A stretch of 55,985 bases of DNA from a virus, in the IMG/VR virus record IMGVR_UViG_3300023243_000016, positions 1 through 55,985 of that record; one strand, given 5' to 3'. Numbering within the stretch: the stretch's first letter is position 1; each line of letters begins with the position of its first letter. Below are positions 8,909 to 17,535 of the stretch, piece by piece. A program made the position numbers and the translations under genes. The notes under the pieces are model-generated. The model worked only from the letters and a program-made list of their open reading frames with translations. It was not told the origin of the DNA and did no database searches.

Positions 8909-11900
8909 TGGCTGAAGCACTTTCACTTGATGACTATACAAAGTTTAGAGATTCAAACTATGCAAAGTCTAGAGATAAAGAAGATGACGAAGAAGATACA
9001 GTAGTCACTCCTTCTCTCCCAACGAAACCCTCCCGGCAAAGGGATGTGGGTGCCGTGTCATTGAGTGTTTATACAGCCCAACGAGATGGTACTAAAGCTA
9101 GTGATGTTTTAGTTGTAGAAGATGCGGAAGAACCTGACTGGCTTACTCCTGTCGCTTATGACTCAAGTGAGGTAGAGGAACAACCGGATTATGAATACGT
9201 AGAAGACAGACGGTATGAAAAAGTAGCTGAAGAAGTCAAGGATTTTGAGGATTATGTTTCTGGATTAAAAGAAGAAGAACGCATTGCCTTTGATGCTGAC
9301 ATGCGCAAAGACATGCTGGCAGGCGCTGATATGCGTAAGGCTGGTTTGGGGGAGTATCTTATATCGCAACTGCCTACTGGTGCATTGATTTGGTTAGGTA
9401 ATTCTATGCAAAAGGTTGGCGCTATGTCTACGGACGTCCTTGAAAGTACTTTTTCAGGGTTAAACGAAGCGTACCCAGAAGCCTTTGAGGTTTTAGATAG
9501 TGCTATAACAGGTAATAGGTACGGAAATACTGAAAGCCCCAAGAAACTAGCAGACTTTGTGGCAGAGGGCCTTGGCTCTGCGTTTGAATTTACAGAAACT
9601 ATTCCCGCACTAGGTAGTGTTCAACGAGTTATAAACTCAGCGGTAAATGCCGGAGTTCGTAACCCTACCAAAGTACTCGCAGGTATGGATGCTGACTTAG
9701 AGAGAGCTAACCGATACAATGTTGGTGGCGCACGTATAGCTACAAGTAGAGCTAGGGAAGAGTCCCGTAAGGCAGCAGATACTGTCGTCCAACAGAACCG
9801 TGACATTGCGGATGAACTTATTCTTGCGTTTGAGGATAAGACGGGTAAGACTATATCAAAAAAAGATGGTGATAACCTAACGTTAGACTTAGATGCAGCC
9901 CGTGAAGCAGGTAGAGAAACTGCTATAGAAGTTACAGAACGTGATGGTGCTTTGTTTGATCTCGCAATAGGCCCAGACAATATAACTTCTCCCATATTAA
10001 ACCCTGATAAATTTAATGGCATTGTTGCTATAGCTGTAGAACTTAAAAAGAAAAACCCAGAAGCGTTCAACAATAAAAAAACTATTATTGATAACCTATT
10101 TGAACTTACTGTAAACAAAGACCTTGATGGACAAGGACTGGTAGATGGCTTGAATAAGTACGGCCTATCCTTTGAAGACTATGTGTTGACAGTAGTAGGG
10201 TCAGGTTCTGACGCTGGTAAAGTATTGAATAAACTTTCTCAGATTGCTCGTACTAAACCGACATCCGTAGCAGATGATGCGGCGCAAAAGTTATTGCTGG
10301 ATCAACAAGGTACTATACGTAAGGGTGTCATGCGCATTGAGAACATTCGCCGTGGATTACTTGTATCACAGGTAGCTACGGCTGCTCGTAACCTTACATC
10401 TGGTGGCATACGTGCTCCTCTTGAGGGCTTAGCTAACGTAATGGACAGTGCTCTGTATGAGTTTAGTCAACCTATTGGTAAGGGTACGGGTGGATTCTTA
10501 GGTGCAGGTAAGAAACTAGCATCACCAGAGAACTGGAAGGACAGCTTTCGGCATATGAAATATATGTTTGATCGTCCTGATGTAGCTAAAGCGTACACTG
10601 ACTTAGTGCTAGAACAACCTCAACTAGAGTCACAGTTCAACAGGATGTTTAATAACCTAAACGAAATACAGGCACTAACAGGTCGTGGTGAAGGTGGTGC
10701 TGCAGATAAAGTACTCAGTGGTCTTGAAGACGTAACAGATTTTCTTAACGTACCTAACCGTTGGCAGGAATACCTAATACGTAGAGGTACATTCTTCGGT
10801 GAGCTTGAACGCTTAACTAGGCGTGAGTATAAGATTGATTTAATTGATGCGTTGCAAGATGGCAAGCTTAAAGACTTACTTAATGATGCAAGCTCTGTAA
10901 AACCGGAGGGTGCTAGATCATTTATTAACATCGTAGATGACTCCGTAACTAAAGCCTTAGACATTACGTACGCAAAACAACCTGACATACCTGTGTTCCG
11001 CAGCACGTCACAGTTTATAACTCGAAATGGCTTAACAGTTATCATGCCCTTCCCACGCTTTATGTTTAACAGCATGGAGCTTATGGGTCAGTACGCAGCA
11101 GGCGCATCCATACCCTTGACACGCAAGGTTACAGAGCTTGTAACGTTAGGTAAGGTAGGCAGTGGCCCATTAACAGCCAAAGACAGACAGCGTATATCAC
11201 GTAACCTTACAGGCATGGCTGCAGTAGGTGCAGCATACATGTATCGTACCAGTGATGACGCACCCGCTGAGTTCAATCAAGTTAGTGTGTCTGAAGAATC
11301 ACAAGCGGATACTATGCCACTATATCCTGTACCGCAGTACATGTACCTTGGTGAAGCAACTAAGCGTATGCAAGATGGTACGTTTAACGATTGGTTTGAT
11401 GCAAAAGAATTTGTAGAAACTTTTGCTGGTACGAACCTACGTACTGGTACAAGTAACGCTCTCTTAGAAGAGGTGTCTGCCTTTGCTGATGCTACGGACC
11501 TTACTAAAGGGGAATCTATGGGGCGTCTAGCTGGACGTACACTAGGTAACTACTTAGGTACATGGGCTGTCCCTCTTGCGCAGATAATTGAAGCGCAGCG
11601 TGTAGCTGGTGTGCGTGGTTTAACATACGCAGATGCAGCTAAAGACCCTACACTAGACTTCATGGGTACATTTAAGCGTGAGCTTATTCGTCCTATTGCA
11701 CAGCGTGGTATCCTTACTACACCAGAGGAAGAGGCTGCACTACCAGAGCGACAGTTCTTGTTTGCAGAAGGTGGTACAAAGCAACGAGGCTCTCCTATTG
11801 CTAAGTTTGGCTTGGGCCTTAACCTAAGCGATAAGGATTCAGAAGCTGGTGAGTACCTAACTAACTTAGGTTTCAAAGACTATAAGCTCGGTAGTACATC

Positions 11901-12300
11901 TAAGGTGCCAAGCATCAAACGTTTTGAGAATAAGATGCTAGGTGATTTGGTTCCTACTGTAGTAGAGGCCATGAAAGGCTTAGAGGATTATTGGCGGCGT
12001 GACTACGCTAAGCAACCCGACTCGTTTAAGGCAAAAGTAAAAGAAGAAAAGTACGTTAATACTAATATAAAACCAGAGATACAAAAACAGTTTAGTGCTA
12101 TCAAGTCTGCCATACGTGAGGGTAGCATCTCACAAGGGGACGCATACACACGGGCGATAGTACAGTACAGAAACGTAAGCCCTGAGTTACGAAAGATTGC
12201 AACCCTAGAGTTTTACAAAATGTATCCCGATAGAGAAATAAATGTTTTAAACACTGAGCATATAAACACACTCATAGCTATAGCAGAGGCTAGGAAATAA
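8908..12300 (+). CDS. Giant internal virion or ejection protein, 1130 aa
   Basis: Acidic, disordered N-terminus (residues 1-110, with DYTKFRDSNYAKSRD and a similar SVYTAQRDG), then long helical stretches and a few weakly hydrophobic segments (LISQLPTGALIWLG near 150; LTGMAAVGAAYMY near 770). I see no lysozyme or transglycosylase motif. Last gene of the plus-strand block; its stop is directly followed by a terminator. Size and place match large internal proteins of podoviruses that are injected with the DNA. Confidence 0.7.
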   Translation: MAEALSLDDYTKFRDSNYAKSRDKEDDEEDTVVTPSLPTKPSRQRDVGAVSLSVYTAQRDGTKASDVLVVEDAEEPDWLTPVAYDSSEVEEQPDYEYVEDRRYEKVAEEVKDFEDYVSGLKEEERIAFDADMRKDMLAGADMRKAGLGEYLISQLPTGALIWLGNSMQKVGAMSTDVLESTFSGLNEAYPEAFEVLDSAITGNRYGNTESPKKLADFVAEGLGSAFEFTETIPALGSVQRVINSAVNAGVRNPTKVLAGMDADLERANRYNVGGARIATSRAREESRKAADTVVQQNRDIADELILAFEDKTGKTISKKDGDNLTLDLDAAREAGRETAIEVTERDGALFDLAIGPDNITSPILNPDKFNGIVAIAVELKKKNPEAFNNKKTIIDNLFELTVNKDLDGQGLVDGLNKYGLSFEDYVLTVVGSGSDAGKVLNKLSQIARTKPTSVADDAAQKLLLDQQGTIRKGVMRIENIRRGLLVSQVATAARNLTSGGIRAPLEGLANVMDSALYEFSQPIGKGTGGFLGAGKKLASPENWKDSFRHMKYMFDRPDVAKAYTDLVLEQPQLESQFNRMFNNLNEIQALTGRGEGGAADKVLSGLEDVTDFLNVPNRWQEYLIRRGTFFGELERLTRREYKIDLIDALQDGKLKDLLNDASSVKPEGARSFINIVDDSVTKALDITYAKQPDIPVFRSTSQFITRNGLTVIMPFPRFMFNSMELMGQYAAGASIPLTRKVTELVTLGKVGSGPLTAKDRQRISRNLTGMAAVGAAYMYRTSDDAPAEFNQVSVSEESQADTMPLYPVPQYMYLGEATKRMQDGTFNDWFDAKEFVETFAGTNLRTGTSNALLEEVSAFADATDLTKGESMGRLAGRTLGNYLGTWAVPLAQIIEAQRVAGVRGLTYADAAKDPTLDFMGTFKRELIRPIAQRGILTTPEEEAALPERQFLFAEGGTKQRGSPIAKFGLGLNLSDKDSEAGEYLTNLGFKDYKLGSTSKVPSIKRFENKMLGDLVPTVVEAMKGLEDYWRRDYAKQPDSFKAKVKEEKYVNTNIKPEIQKQFSAIKSAIREGSISQGDAYTRAIVQYRNVSPELRKIATLEFYKMYPDREINVLNTEHINTLIAIAEARK

Positions 12301-12301
12301 T

Positions 12302-12333
12302 AAAAGGGGGCATCAACAGCCCCCTCTTTTTTT
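12302..12333. terminator. Two-way intrinsic terminator between convergent blocks
   Basis: A GGGGG/CCCCC stem (12306-12310 with 12320-12324, plus an A-T pair), a 9-base loop and seven T on the plus side. The minus strand reads CCCCCTTTTATT. It separates the plus-strand virion genes from the end of the minus-strand early block. Confidence 0.9.
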
Positions 12334-12355
12334 GTCTATAGTTAACTTCGTTACA

Positions 12356-12685
12356 TTATCGTGTGTCTCCGCTACCGCCTAACGTCCCTGCCTTTTGCCT
12401 GTCAGATAACTTCTTCTCATTCTGAGCAGCTATCATACCTAGTGTAAGGTTGAGGTCAGTAGCAAGTGAAGCGCAGTACCATAGTACATCACCGATCTCA
12501 CTGGCTATTTGTTCTCGCCAATCATCTGGCCTGTTATCTGGCCCGTCACGAATCAACTTCTTAACTTTGTTAGCTACCTCTCCTGCCTCACCTGATAACC
12601 CTAGTGCGGGATAAAGGATACGATGTTCTTCTGGGTATATTGCAGTCGTTGCGGCAATGCGTTGGTAGGCGTTGAAATCTGACAT
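12356..12685 (-). CDS. mazG: MazG-like nucleotide pyrophosphohydrolase
   Basis: 109 residues from the ATG preceded by AAAGGAG at 9 bases; a longer frame upstream lacks a good site and overlaps the gene at 12687. MazG core: LGLSGEAGEVANKVKK (metal-binding E-x-x-E) and ASEIGDVLWYCASLA (E-x-x-D). Such enzymes hydrolyse (d)NTPs to monophosphates. Phage versions are thought to recycle host nucleotides or touch ppGpp levels, but recent work on cyanophage enzymes favours dGTP/dCTP. It is the last gene of the early block, one base after the RMF-like gene. Confidence 0.85.
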   Translation of the reverse strand: MSDFNAYQRIAATTAIYPEEHRILYPALGLSGEAGEVANKVKKLIRDGPDNRPDDWREQIASEIGDVLWYCASLATDLNLTLGMIAAQNEKKLSDRQKAGTLGGSGDTR

Positions 12686-12686
12686 G

Positions 12687-12935
12687 CTATACTTCTCCTT
12701 TAGGAATTGCTCTGCTTCTTGCTGTAGTGGATTCATACTCTCGTACTCTTTTTCGTTGATCAAAGAAGGCTTTGTTAGAACCTCTCTCCCATTCCCGGTA
12801 CTGCATTGTGTCCTTGTTGAAAGGATTAAATTGCTTACCCCGTCGAAACGCTGAGTAACCTTGGTCAAATTGAAACCTTAATGGTGCATCATACTTGCCA
12901 AGGCCACGATTTTTTCTATTAGAATTTTTTATCAT
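12687..12935 (-). CDS. RMF/CrpP-like small basic protein
   Basis: 82 residues, rich in Arg, Lys and aromatic residues. The part GYSAFRRGKQFNPF ... YREWERGSNKAFF follows the spacing of ribosome modulation factor (G-x3-x-G, N-P, then W-x-x-G). RMF dimerises and silences bacterial ribosomes on starvation. This is a motif resemblance, not a proven match. Ends one base before mazG, hinting at joint expression. Alternative: an unrelated basic DNA- or RNA-binding protein. Confidence 0.5.
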   Translation of the reverse strand: MIKNSNRKNRGLGKYDAPLRFQFDQGYSAFRRGKQFNPFNKDTMQYREWERGSNKAFFDQRKRVREYESTTARSRAIPKGEV

Positions 12936-12945
12936 AAGAAACTCC

Positions 12946-13383
12946 TTATGCTACGTTGATTAAAGTTGCTTCGGTATAGGGTACATGATAGAACTGTTCT
13001 CCTGTGTAGATGTTAGGTCCATACGCCTCACGTAGTTTATCCTCAGTCAGAATAGAACTGTCTATACGCCAGCACTTATCCATACCTTTGCTGAAGATAT
13101 AGAATTGTAGATTACCATGCTTAGATAGCAGTTTCTTTTTACGTTCAAGTATGCGTATCTCTGACCAACTAGTGGGCCAGTCACCCGTCCACGCTGTTTT
13201 TACTTCCGCTTCACTGTAGTATGTTACTCCATCTTTCTGTGTTACAACGTCTGCGTCATACGACTCTGTGCTATCCACAAGTTCATGCCCCTCACCTGTT
13301 AGGTGAGAGATCAATGTTTGCTTAGCTACTTCGTCATACTTAGCGTAAAGATTACGTGAAAAAGGTTTTCTGTATGCGGTCAT
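12946..13383 (-). CDS. PD-(D/E)XK-like nuclease family protein
   Basis: 145 residues. Residues 44-62 read ADVV ... YSEAEVKTAW, giving a possible D45 and E60-x-K62 catalytic set. A helical N-terminus and a C-terminal strand region (FYIFSK, FYHVPY) fit a small restriction-type fold. No target-binding domain is visible. It could be a DNA repair or host DNA breakdown enzyme. Enzyme class moderate, substrate unknown. Confidence 0.5.
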   Translation of the reverse strand: MTAYRKPFSRNLYAKYDEVAKQTLISHLTGEGHELVDSTESYDADVVTQKDGVTYYSEAEVKTAWTGDWPTSWSEIRILERKKKLLSKHGNLQFYIFSKGMDKCWRIDSSILTEDKLREAYGPNIYTGEQFYHVPYTEATLINVA

Positions 13384-13386
13384 GGA

Positions 13387-13587
13387 TTACTCCGATTCTG
13401 ATGTGGTTTCTAGGGTTTTGCGTAGGCGTTCAACTAACTGCTCATTGAATGAGTGTAAGCTATTCAATTGAAAGGCCATCTGGTTCTTTACGTTAGTGCC
13501 GTAAGTAAGCTCCTGCACTAACTTGTTTTGTTCCTCTGTAAAGTCATCTGTTTCGTACTCTGTATCATCTAGGGTTAGTGTAACCAT
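13387..13587 (-). CDS. Small conserved acidic protein, 66 aa
   Basis: Starts MVTLTLDDTEYETDDFTEEQNKL and continues as a helix with QLNSLHSFNEQLVERLRKTL. I recall proteins with the same start in many marine phages (DUF6447-like), all of unknown function. Lies 3 bases before the nuclease-like gene and directly after the RNR gene. Confidence 0.65.
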   Translation of the reverse strand: MVTLTLDDTEYETDDFTEEQNKLVQELTYGTNVKNQMAFQLNSLHSFNEQLVERLRKTLETTSESE

Positions 13588-13599
13588 GTCAATTCTCCT

Positions 13600-15507
13600 T
13601 TAGGTTAAGTCTACGATCTCACAAGCGTCACCGCTACATGCTAACGTCTGCATAGCGTTGGTGTTGTCCTCTATCTCATAGTCAGATAGCTTACCCCAAT
13701 CAATCTTACTTGGCATACAGGACAGTAACATATTATAGTCCGACTTACCACACTCTTGATATGGTGCCTGCTGATATGTATGATCAGAGTGTGGCAAGAA
13801 AGACACACCTGACATCTCGTCAAAGTGTTCGTATACAAATGCACCAACTGCCATCCACTCACTGTCTAGCACAGTACATGTAATACTAGGTTTATGCTCA
13901 CACCAGTGACGTTGATACGCAAGCCATGTCTCTAGCTGCTCAATTGCGGATAGGTCATTGCGGGTGACTGACTTGTTAGGTGACTTAACAGGGAAGCTAA
14001 ACACTGTAGTAGTGTCGCCCTTCATCACACATGGTGAGTTAGGTACACCTTGATCCTTCATAAACTGTGTCAGGCTATCCTTGTTGTCACCCCTTACGGT
14101 ACGTATGTAATAGTCACTGTGTCTAGCGTGTATCCCAGAGGCACTGTCTACCAGTTGTGATACGGTGCCGGAGGGTTTGACACATGTAATAGCAGTACTA
14201 TGAGGAATGCCAAGCTTATCAGCCCAGATAGCGTTAGTAGCTACCGCAATGTGACGAAGATGTTCCAGCGTATTTTCTAGTCCCTTGTTCTTAGATGTAG
14301 TCAATGGATTGTCCATGATGCCTGTCAGTGACACACCCAACAAGCGTTCTTCCTCTGTGTTTTTTGTCCATATCTTTCGTAGGTAGGGGAAACGTGTCAT
14401 AGTAGATTGTATTGTACCTAAGATCGTAGCCAGCTTAACTTTCTCTGCTAGAGTTTCCAATGTATCGGTGGATCGTACAACACACTCGGTTAAGTTACAG
14501 AACTGATATGGGCGTAAAATTATTTCGCTGCAAGGATTTGTCCCGAACTCAAAGTTAGGATCACGTCTGCCATATTTAGCTGCCTGCTTCTTGGATGCCT
14601 CACGGTTGAAGATGCCACGCTCACCTGACTTAGACTCAACCAATGACAACCACTCACGCATGAATGTTTCCATGTCTGGCTTCTCAGTGTACGACACAGA
14701 GTTATTTGATAGCGCCCTGTGTGGTGCATTGTCCCACCACTGACCTGACTTAGCGTGACGCATACGATCATCACTAAGATTACTCAATGAAATCATAGCA
14801 CTACGGCGTACACCACCTACTACAACCACCTGACCAATGAAGCACATAAGATCGTGACACTCAAGTGACGATAGCTTACGTCCTTGTGCTGCCTTGAATG
14901 TAGATACAGCAAAGTTAAACAACTCAATCAATGGTGCAGGGCCTGACGCTCTACCGCCAAACGTTTTAAGTCGTGCACCTGCAGGACGAATCTGAGATAC
15001 ATCCCACTTAGGAATTTCACCAGCCCATAGGAGTGCAAGAACTTGACGGAACCCTTTAGCCCACCCTTCCTTACTGTCCTTAACGACAATGACAGACTCA
15101 CTCTCGAAGAGTTGAGGCACATCTGGGAGCTTACTGATGAACTGGCGCTCAACACTGAAGCCAACACCAGTACCACAGAGGAGAATGTACATAGCCTCAT
15201 CGAAGGACTTAGGGTCATCTACGGGTAGGTAGCTACAGTTGTAGCCTGCTGTGTTGTCACGGTCTAGTGCTGGTCCCGCTGTCATCATCGCTCTCATAGA
15301 TGGCATAAGGTTTAAACTGAGGATAGCGTCCTCAATATCTTTTGCAATGCCAATTGTGTCAATGTCCAGTGCTCTACGTACTACGTCATTCATGTAACGT
15401 CCTACTGTCTCAGGCCAGGACTCTCTGCGCCCTTCACTCTCAAGCCACCTAGCGTAGCGAGAGGTATGAATGAACGCTTGATAATCCGTTGGTAAATAAT
15501 TGTTCAT
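13600..15507 (-). CDS. Class II (adenosylcobalamin-dependent) ribonucleotide reductase
   Basis: 635 residues. It converts ribonucleotides to deoxyribonucleotides using coenzyme B12. The active-site box NPCSEI is at 324-329 (C326 radical site, E328), with redox partners C91 (YNCSYLP) and C337 (QFC) at the same 11-residue spacing as in Lactobacillus RTPR. A CxxxxC pair (CSGDAC) near the end recharges the site. GTGVGFS and KPSGTVSQL are also typical. No separate NrdB radical subunit is encoded nearby, consistent with class II. It supplies dNTPs with ThyX and MazG. The host must make or import B12. Confidence 0.92.
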   Translation of the reverse strand: MNNYLPTDYQAFIHTSRYARWLESEGRRESWPETVGRYMNDVVRRALDIDTIGIAKDIEDAILSLNLMPSMRAMMTAGPALDRDNTAGYNCSYLPVDDPKSFDEAMYILLCGTGVGFSVERQFISKLPDVPQLFESESVIVVKDSKEGWAKGFRQVLALLWAGEIPKWDVSQIRPAGARLKTFGGRASGPAPLIELFNFAVSTFKAAQGRKLSSLECHDLMCFIGQVVVVGGVRRSAMISLSNLSDDRMRHAKSGQWWDNAPHRALSNNSVSYTEKPDMETFMREWLSLVESKSGERGIFNREASKKQAAKYGRRDPNFEFGTNPCSEIILRPYQFCNLTECVVRSTDTLETLAEKVKLATILGTIQSTMTRFPYLRKIWTKNTEEERLLGVSLTGIMDNPLTTSKNKGLENTLEHLRHIAVATNAIWADKLGIPHSTAITCVKPSGTVSQLVDSASGIHARHSDYYIRTVRGDNKDSLTQFMKDQGVPNSPCVMKGDTTTVFSFPVKSPNKSVTRNDLSAIEQLETWLAYQRHWCEHKPSITCTVLDSEWMAVGAFVYEHFDEMSGVSFLPHSDHTYQQAPYQECGKSDYNMLLSCMPSKIDWGKLSDYEIEDNTNAMQTLACSGDACEIVDLT

Positions 15508-15514
15508 GTATATA

Positions 15515-15673
15515 CTACTCCGTTAATATCTTGATTGATTTAATTGACATACCGTCAATGTCATATATGTATTCTTGTAAGGCGTCTCGTACTTCATCGT
15601 CAAGCAATCCATCTACAGGCACTTGATACTCTGCCTCATCTATGTCAAGGGTTAGAAATACTTTAACTATCAT
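15515..15673 (-). CDS. Small conserved protein, 52 aa
   Basis: ATG at 15673 lies inside the end of the DUF3310 gene (11-base overlap). Sequence MIVKVFLTLDIDEAEYQVPV ... LQEYIYDIDGMSIKSIKI looks like a small alpha/beta protein of the kind often found beside DNA metabolism genes in marine podoviruses. Function unknown. Confidence 0.65.
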   Translation of the reverse strand: MIVKVFLTLDIDEAEYQVPVDGLLDDEVRDALQEYIYDIDGMSIKSIKILTE

Positions 15674-15887
15674 CTTGTGCCTCAATGAGTCTGTTAAGAT
15701 ACCAATGTGCTTTCTTTAAGTCCTCTACACCATTCTTATATTTGTATCGCCACAAGTACTTTAAGATGTTACCTTGTAGATAACTCTCGAAACCCTCTGG
15801 ACCTGTTGCTGCACGAATGGCGTCCACGCATTCAATGCCTGCAAAATTGTAGTGTGCAGGTGAATTAACCATGTCTTGTTCATCCAT
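15663..15887 (-). CDS. DUF3310 family protein
   Basis: 74 residues matching the DUF3310 pattern: SPAHYN, G-I-E-C-V-D, GNILKYLWRYKYKNGVEDLKKA, W-Y-L-N-R-L. These small helical proteins are widespread in phages and sometimes labelled nucleotide kinase without proof. Sits upstream of RNR in the same transcript. Confidence 0.85.
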   Translation of the reverse strand: MDEQDMVNSPAHYNFAGIECVDAIRAATGPEGFESYLQGNILKYLWRYKYKNGVEDLKKAHWYLNRLIEAQDDS

Positions 15888-15900
15888 GTTCGTGTCCTCC

Positions 15901-16239
15901 CTAGTTAAACTTAACGTTGATTACGTTATCGTCAATGGCTACAACTTTTTTTTCTGCCGTTACCTCTACCTCTTTTAGTTCTTCTTGTACCTCTGCAACT
16001 ATGTCAGCCAGTACTTGGCGCACGTCTTCGTCTTCTTCCATTGCGGGTATAGCTGCACAAACCATAGCCGTTAAGTGCATGAGTTGGAAGTGGTCATGGT
16101 CACTCATATTATTATCATCGGTAGTTACTGTACCTACCATCAACTCGCCCGTCCAATCGCCCTTCTTATCTAAGAAAGGGGATAACCTAATGATGTAGTC
16201 GTTAGGGTCGAAGTCAATATAAACTTTATCTTCTGCCAT
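15901..16239 (-). CDS. Hypothetical acidic protein, 112 aa
   Basis: N-terminal beta-like part (KVYIDFDPNDYIIRLSPFL, GELMVGTV) followed by an acidic helix (EDEDVRQVLADIVAEVQEEL). Good GGAG before the ATG. Located between endonuclease I and DUF3310. I do not recognise a family. Confidence 0.6.
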   Translation of the reverse strand: MAEDKVYIDFDPNDYIIRLSPFLDKKGDWTGELMVGTVTTDDNNMSDHDHFQLMHLTAMVCAAIPAMEEDEDVRQVLADIVAEVQEELKEVEVTAEKKVVAIDDNVINVKFN

Positions 16240-16246
16240 GTGTAAG

Positions 16247-16699
16247 TTATCTCCTCTTTACTTTTTTATATGGGCAGTGGATCAATGCAGGATGCATGTC
16301 CTTGCCCTTCTCATATAACCAATCCTCTGGAATGATCCTGTCGTAGTATTGTATACCATGTTTGTCACACCATTGTCCATAGGTACTTTTAGCACCCTTA
16401 CTTAATTTTTTCTTGCTGCTGGTAAACACAAACCTTATGTCAAGCTTAGGATGTTGAACCTTGACAGCTAAGTGTTTGCGTCTATCATCAGAAGAAAACA
16501 ATCCTTTAGTTTCAATAATGATCCCGTTACCTAACACAAAGTCTGGTGTGTAGGTGCGGTACATGAGGTCTTCCCATTCGATCTTAACCTCTTCGTATTT
16601 AAACTTTATACTGCGTTCAACGAGGTAATCTTTTGTTCGTACTTCGAGGCCACTCCTAAACCCATGCTTCATAGCGGCAGCGAATTGCTTCCCCTTCAC
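16247..16699 (-). CDS. Endonuclease I (T7 gp3-like junction resolvase)
   Basis: 150 residues, the usual length. The catalytic set of T7 endonuclease I is present with nearly the same numbering: E19 (SGLEVRTKDYL), D53 (YTPDFVL), E63 and K65 (IIETKG). It cuts branched DNA, resolving recombination junctions before packaging, and may help degrade host DNA. The ATG overlaps the stop of the Cas4-like nuclease gene (ATGA), so both are made together. Confidence 0.92.
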   Translation of the reverse strand: MKGKQFAAAMKHGFRSGLEVRTKDYLVERSIKFKYEEVKIEWEDLMYRTYTPDFVLGNGIIIETKGLFSSDDRRKHLAVKVQHPKLDIRFVFTSSKKKLSKGAKSTYGQWCDKHGIQYYDRIIPEDWLYEKGKDMHPALIHCPYKKVKRR

Positions 16700-17535
16700 T
16701 TTATGTACGCCACTATTGGCAATGTCTTAGCTTTTGATACCTTAGATGGTAGCTCCTCAATGTCGAAGCAAGAGAACCTGAAGTCACAGAACTTACAGTT
16801 GTCATTAAGCACTGTGTTACCTGATGGTACACCCCTGAATGTCTCAGGCACAGGCGCAAAGCAACGCTCAAACGTATTATCGTTCACTGTTTTTACTGTC
16901 TTCTCAAGCTTAGCTATCTGTTCGTCCATGTCAAGACCATCAGCGGGTACATACTTGATGTTACCGTTAGACTTATTGACTACCCACCAGCCACCTACCT
17001 TCTTGCCAGATGCCTTAGCGTAACCTGCCAGTTGTCCAACGTATCCGAATGGGTCACTCTTCTGTAGTGTGTCGTATGATTCAAACTTATTGCGGTATGA
17101 CCAATCGGATGCAGACTTAACGTCATCCATTGCGCCATCCACAACAATATCATATGACCCCTTGATCATAGCGTCACCTAGTTGTAGTGTTACAAAGTTG
17201 TCCTTGTCTTCATAGGGGTAGCCAGCCTCCTTAATGATCCCTTTGAATGCAGCTTCTACTATGTCACCTAGAAGCATGTTCATCACAAACGTGGTTGGTT
17301 TGGGCAACGCTTCCTCTGGCTTGTTCTTAGCAAACCAAAGCTGACAAGTAGGCTTACCAATGTTAGACATTCGTAAACGAAACTCGTCACGCCCTTTGCC
17401 CCCACCAAACTGGCGTCTTATAGCATCCATTACATCTGTACCAATCTGTGTTATTGTCTCTTCGGACATAGTTGATTTACCAGATGTAGCATCTTCAAGA
17501 TACTGATTGATCGCCAGTTCAGCAGGATGGTTCAT
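16696..17535 (-). CDS. Cas4/RecB-like exonuclease with iron-sulfur cysteines
   Basis: 279 residues. The PD-(D/E)XK core shows D129 (GSYDIVVDG), D138-x-K140 (DVKSAS) and Q168 (YVGQLAGYA). One cysteine at 64 and three at 247, 250 and 256 (CKFC ... C) repeat the 4Fe-4S layout of Cas4 and AddB. It probably degrades or processes single-stranded ends, in the place other podoviruses give to a lambda- or T7-type exonuclease. No CRISPR genes are nearby, so an immunity role is unlikely. Shares its first base with the stop of the downstream-listed SSB-like gene. Confidence 0.85.
   Translation of the reverse strand: MNHPAELAINQYLEDATSGKSTMSEETITQIGTDVMDAIRRQFGGGKGRDEFRLRMSNIGKPTCQLWFAKNKPEEALPKPTTFVMNMLLGDIVEAAFKGIIKEAGYPYEDKDNFVTLQLGDAMIKGSYDIVVDGAMDDVKSASDWSYRNKFESYDTLQKSDPFGYVGQLAGYAKASGKKVGGWWVVNKSNGNIKYVPADGLDMDEQIAKLEKTVKTVNDNTFERCFAPVPETFRGVPSGNTVLNDNCKFCDFRFSCFDIEELPSKVSKAKTLPIVAYIK

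Noticed and set aside
8908-12300. Lytic transglycosylase domain in the giant protein
   Set aside because: No Glu-containing catalytic motif found on reading the protein.
12686-12868. Upstream extension of mazG
   Set aside because: It overlaps the RMF-like gene and has no ribosome site, while the ATG at 12685 has AAAGGAG.
16696-17535. CRISPR-linked Cas4
   Set aside because: No repeat-spacer array and no other cas genes; the context is DNA replication.
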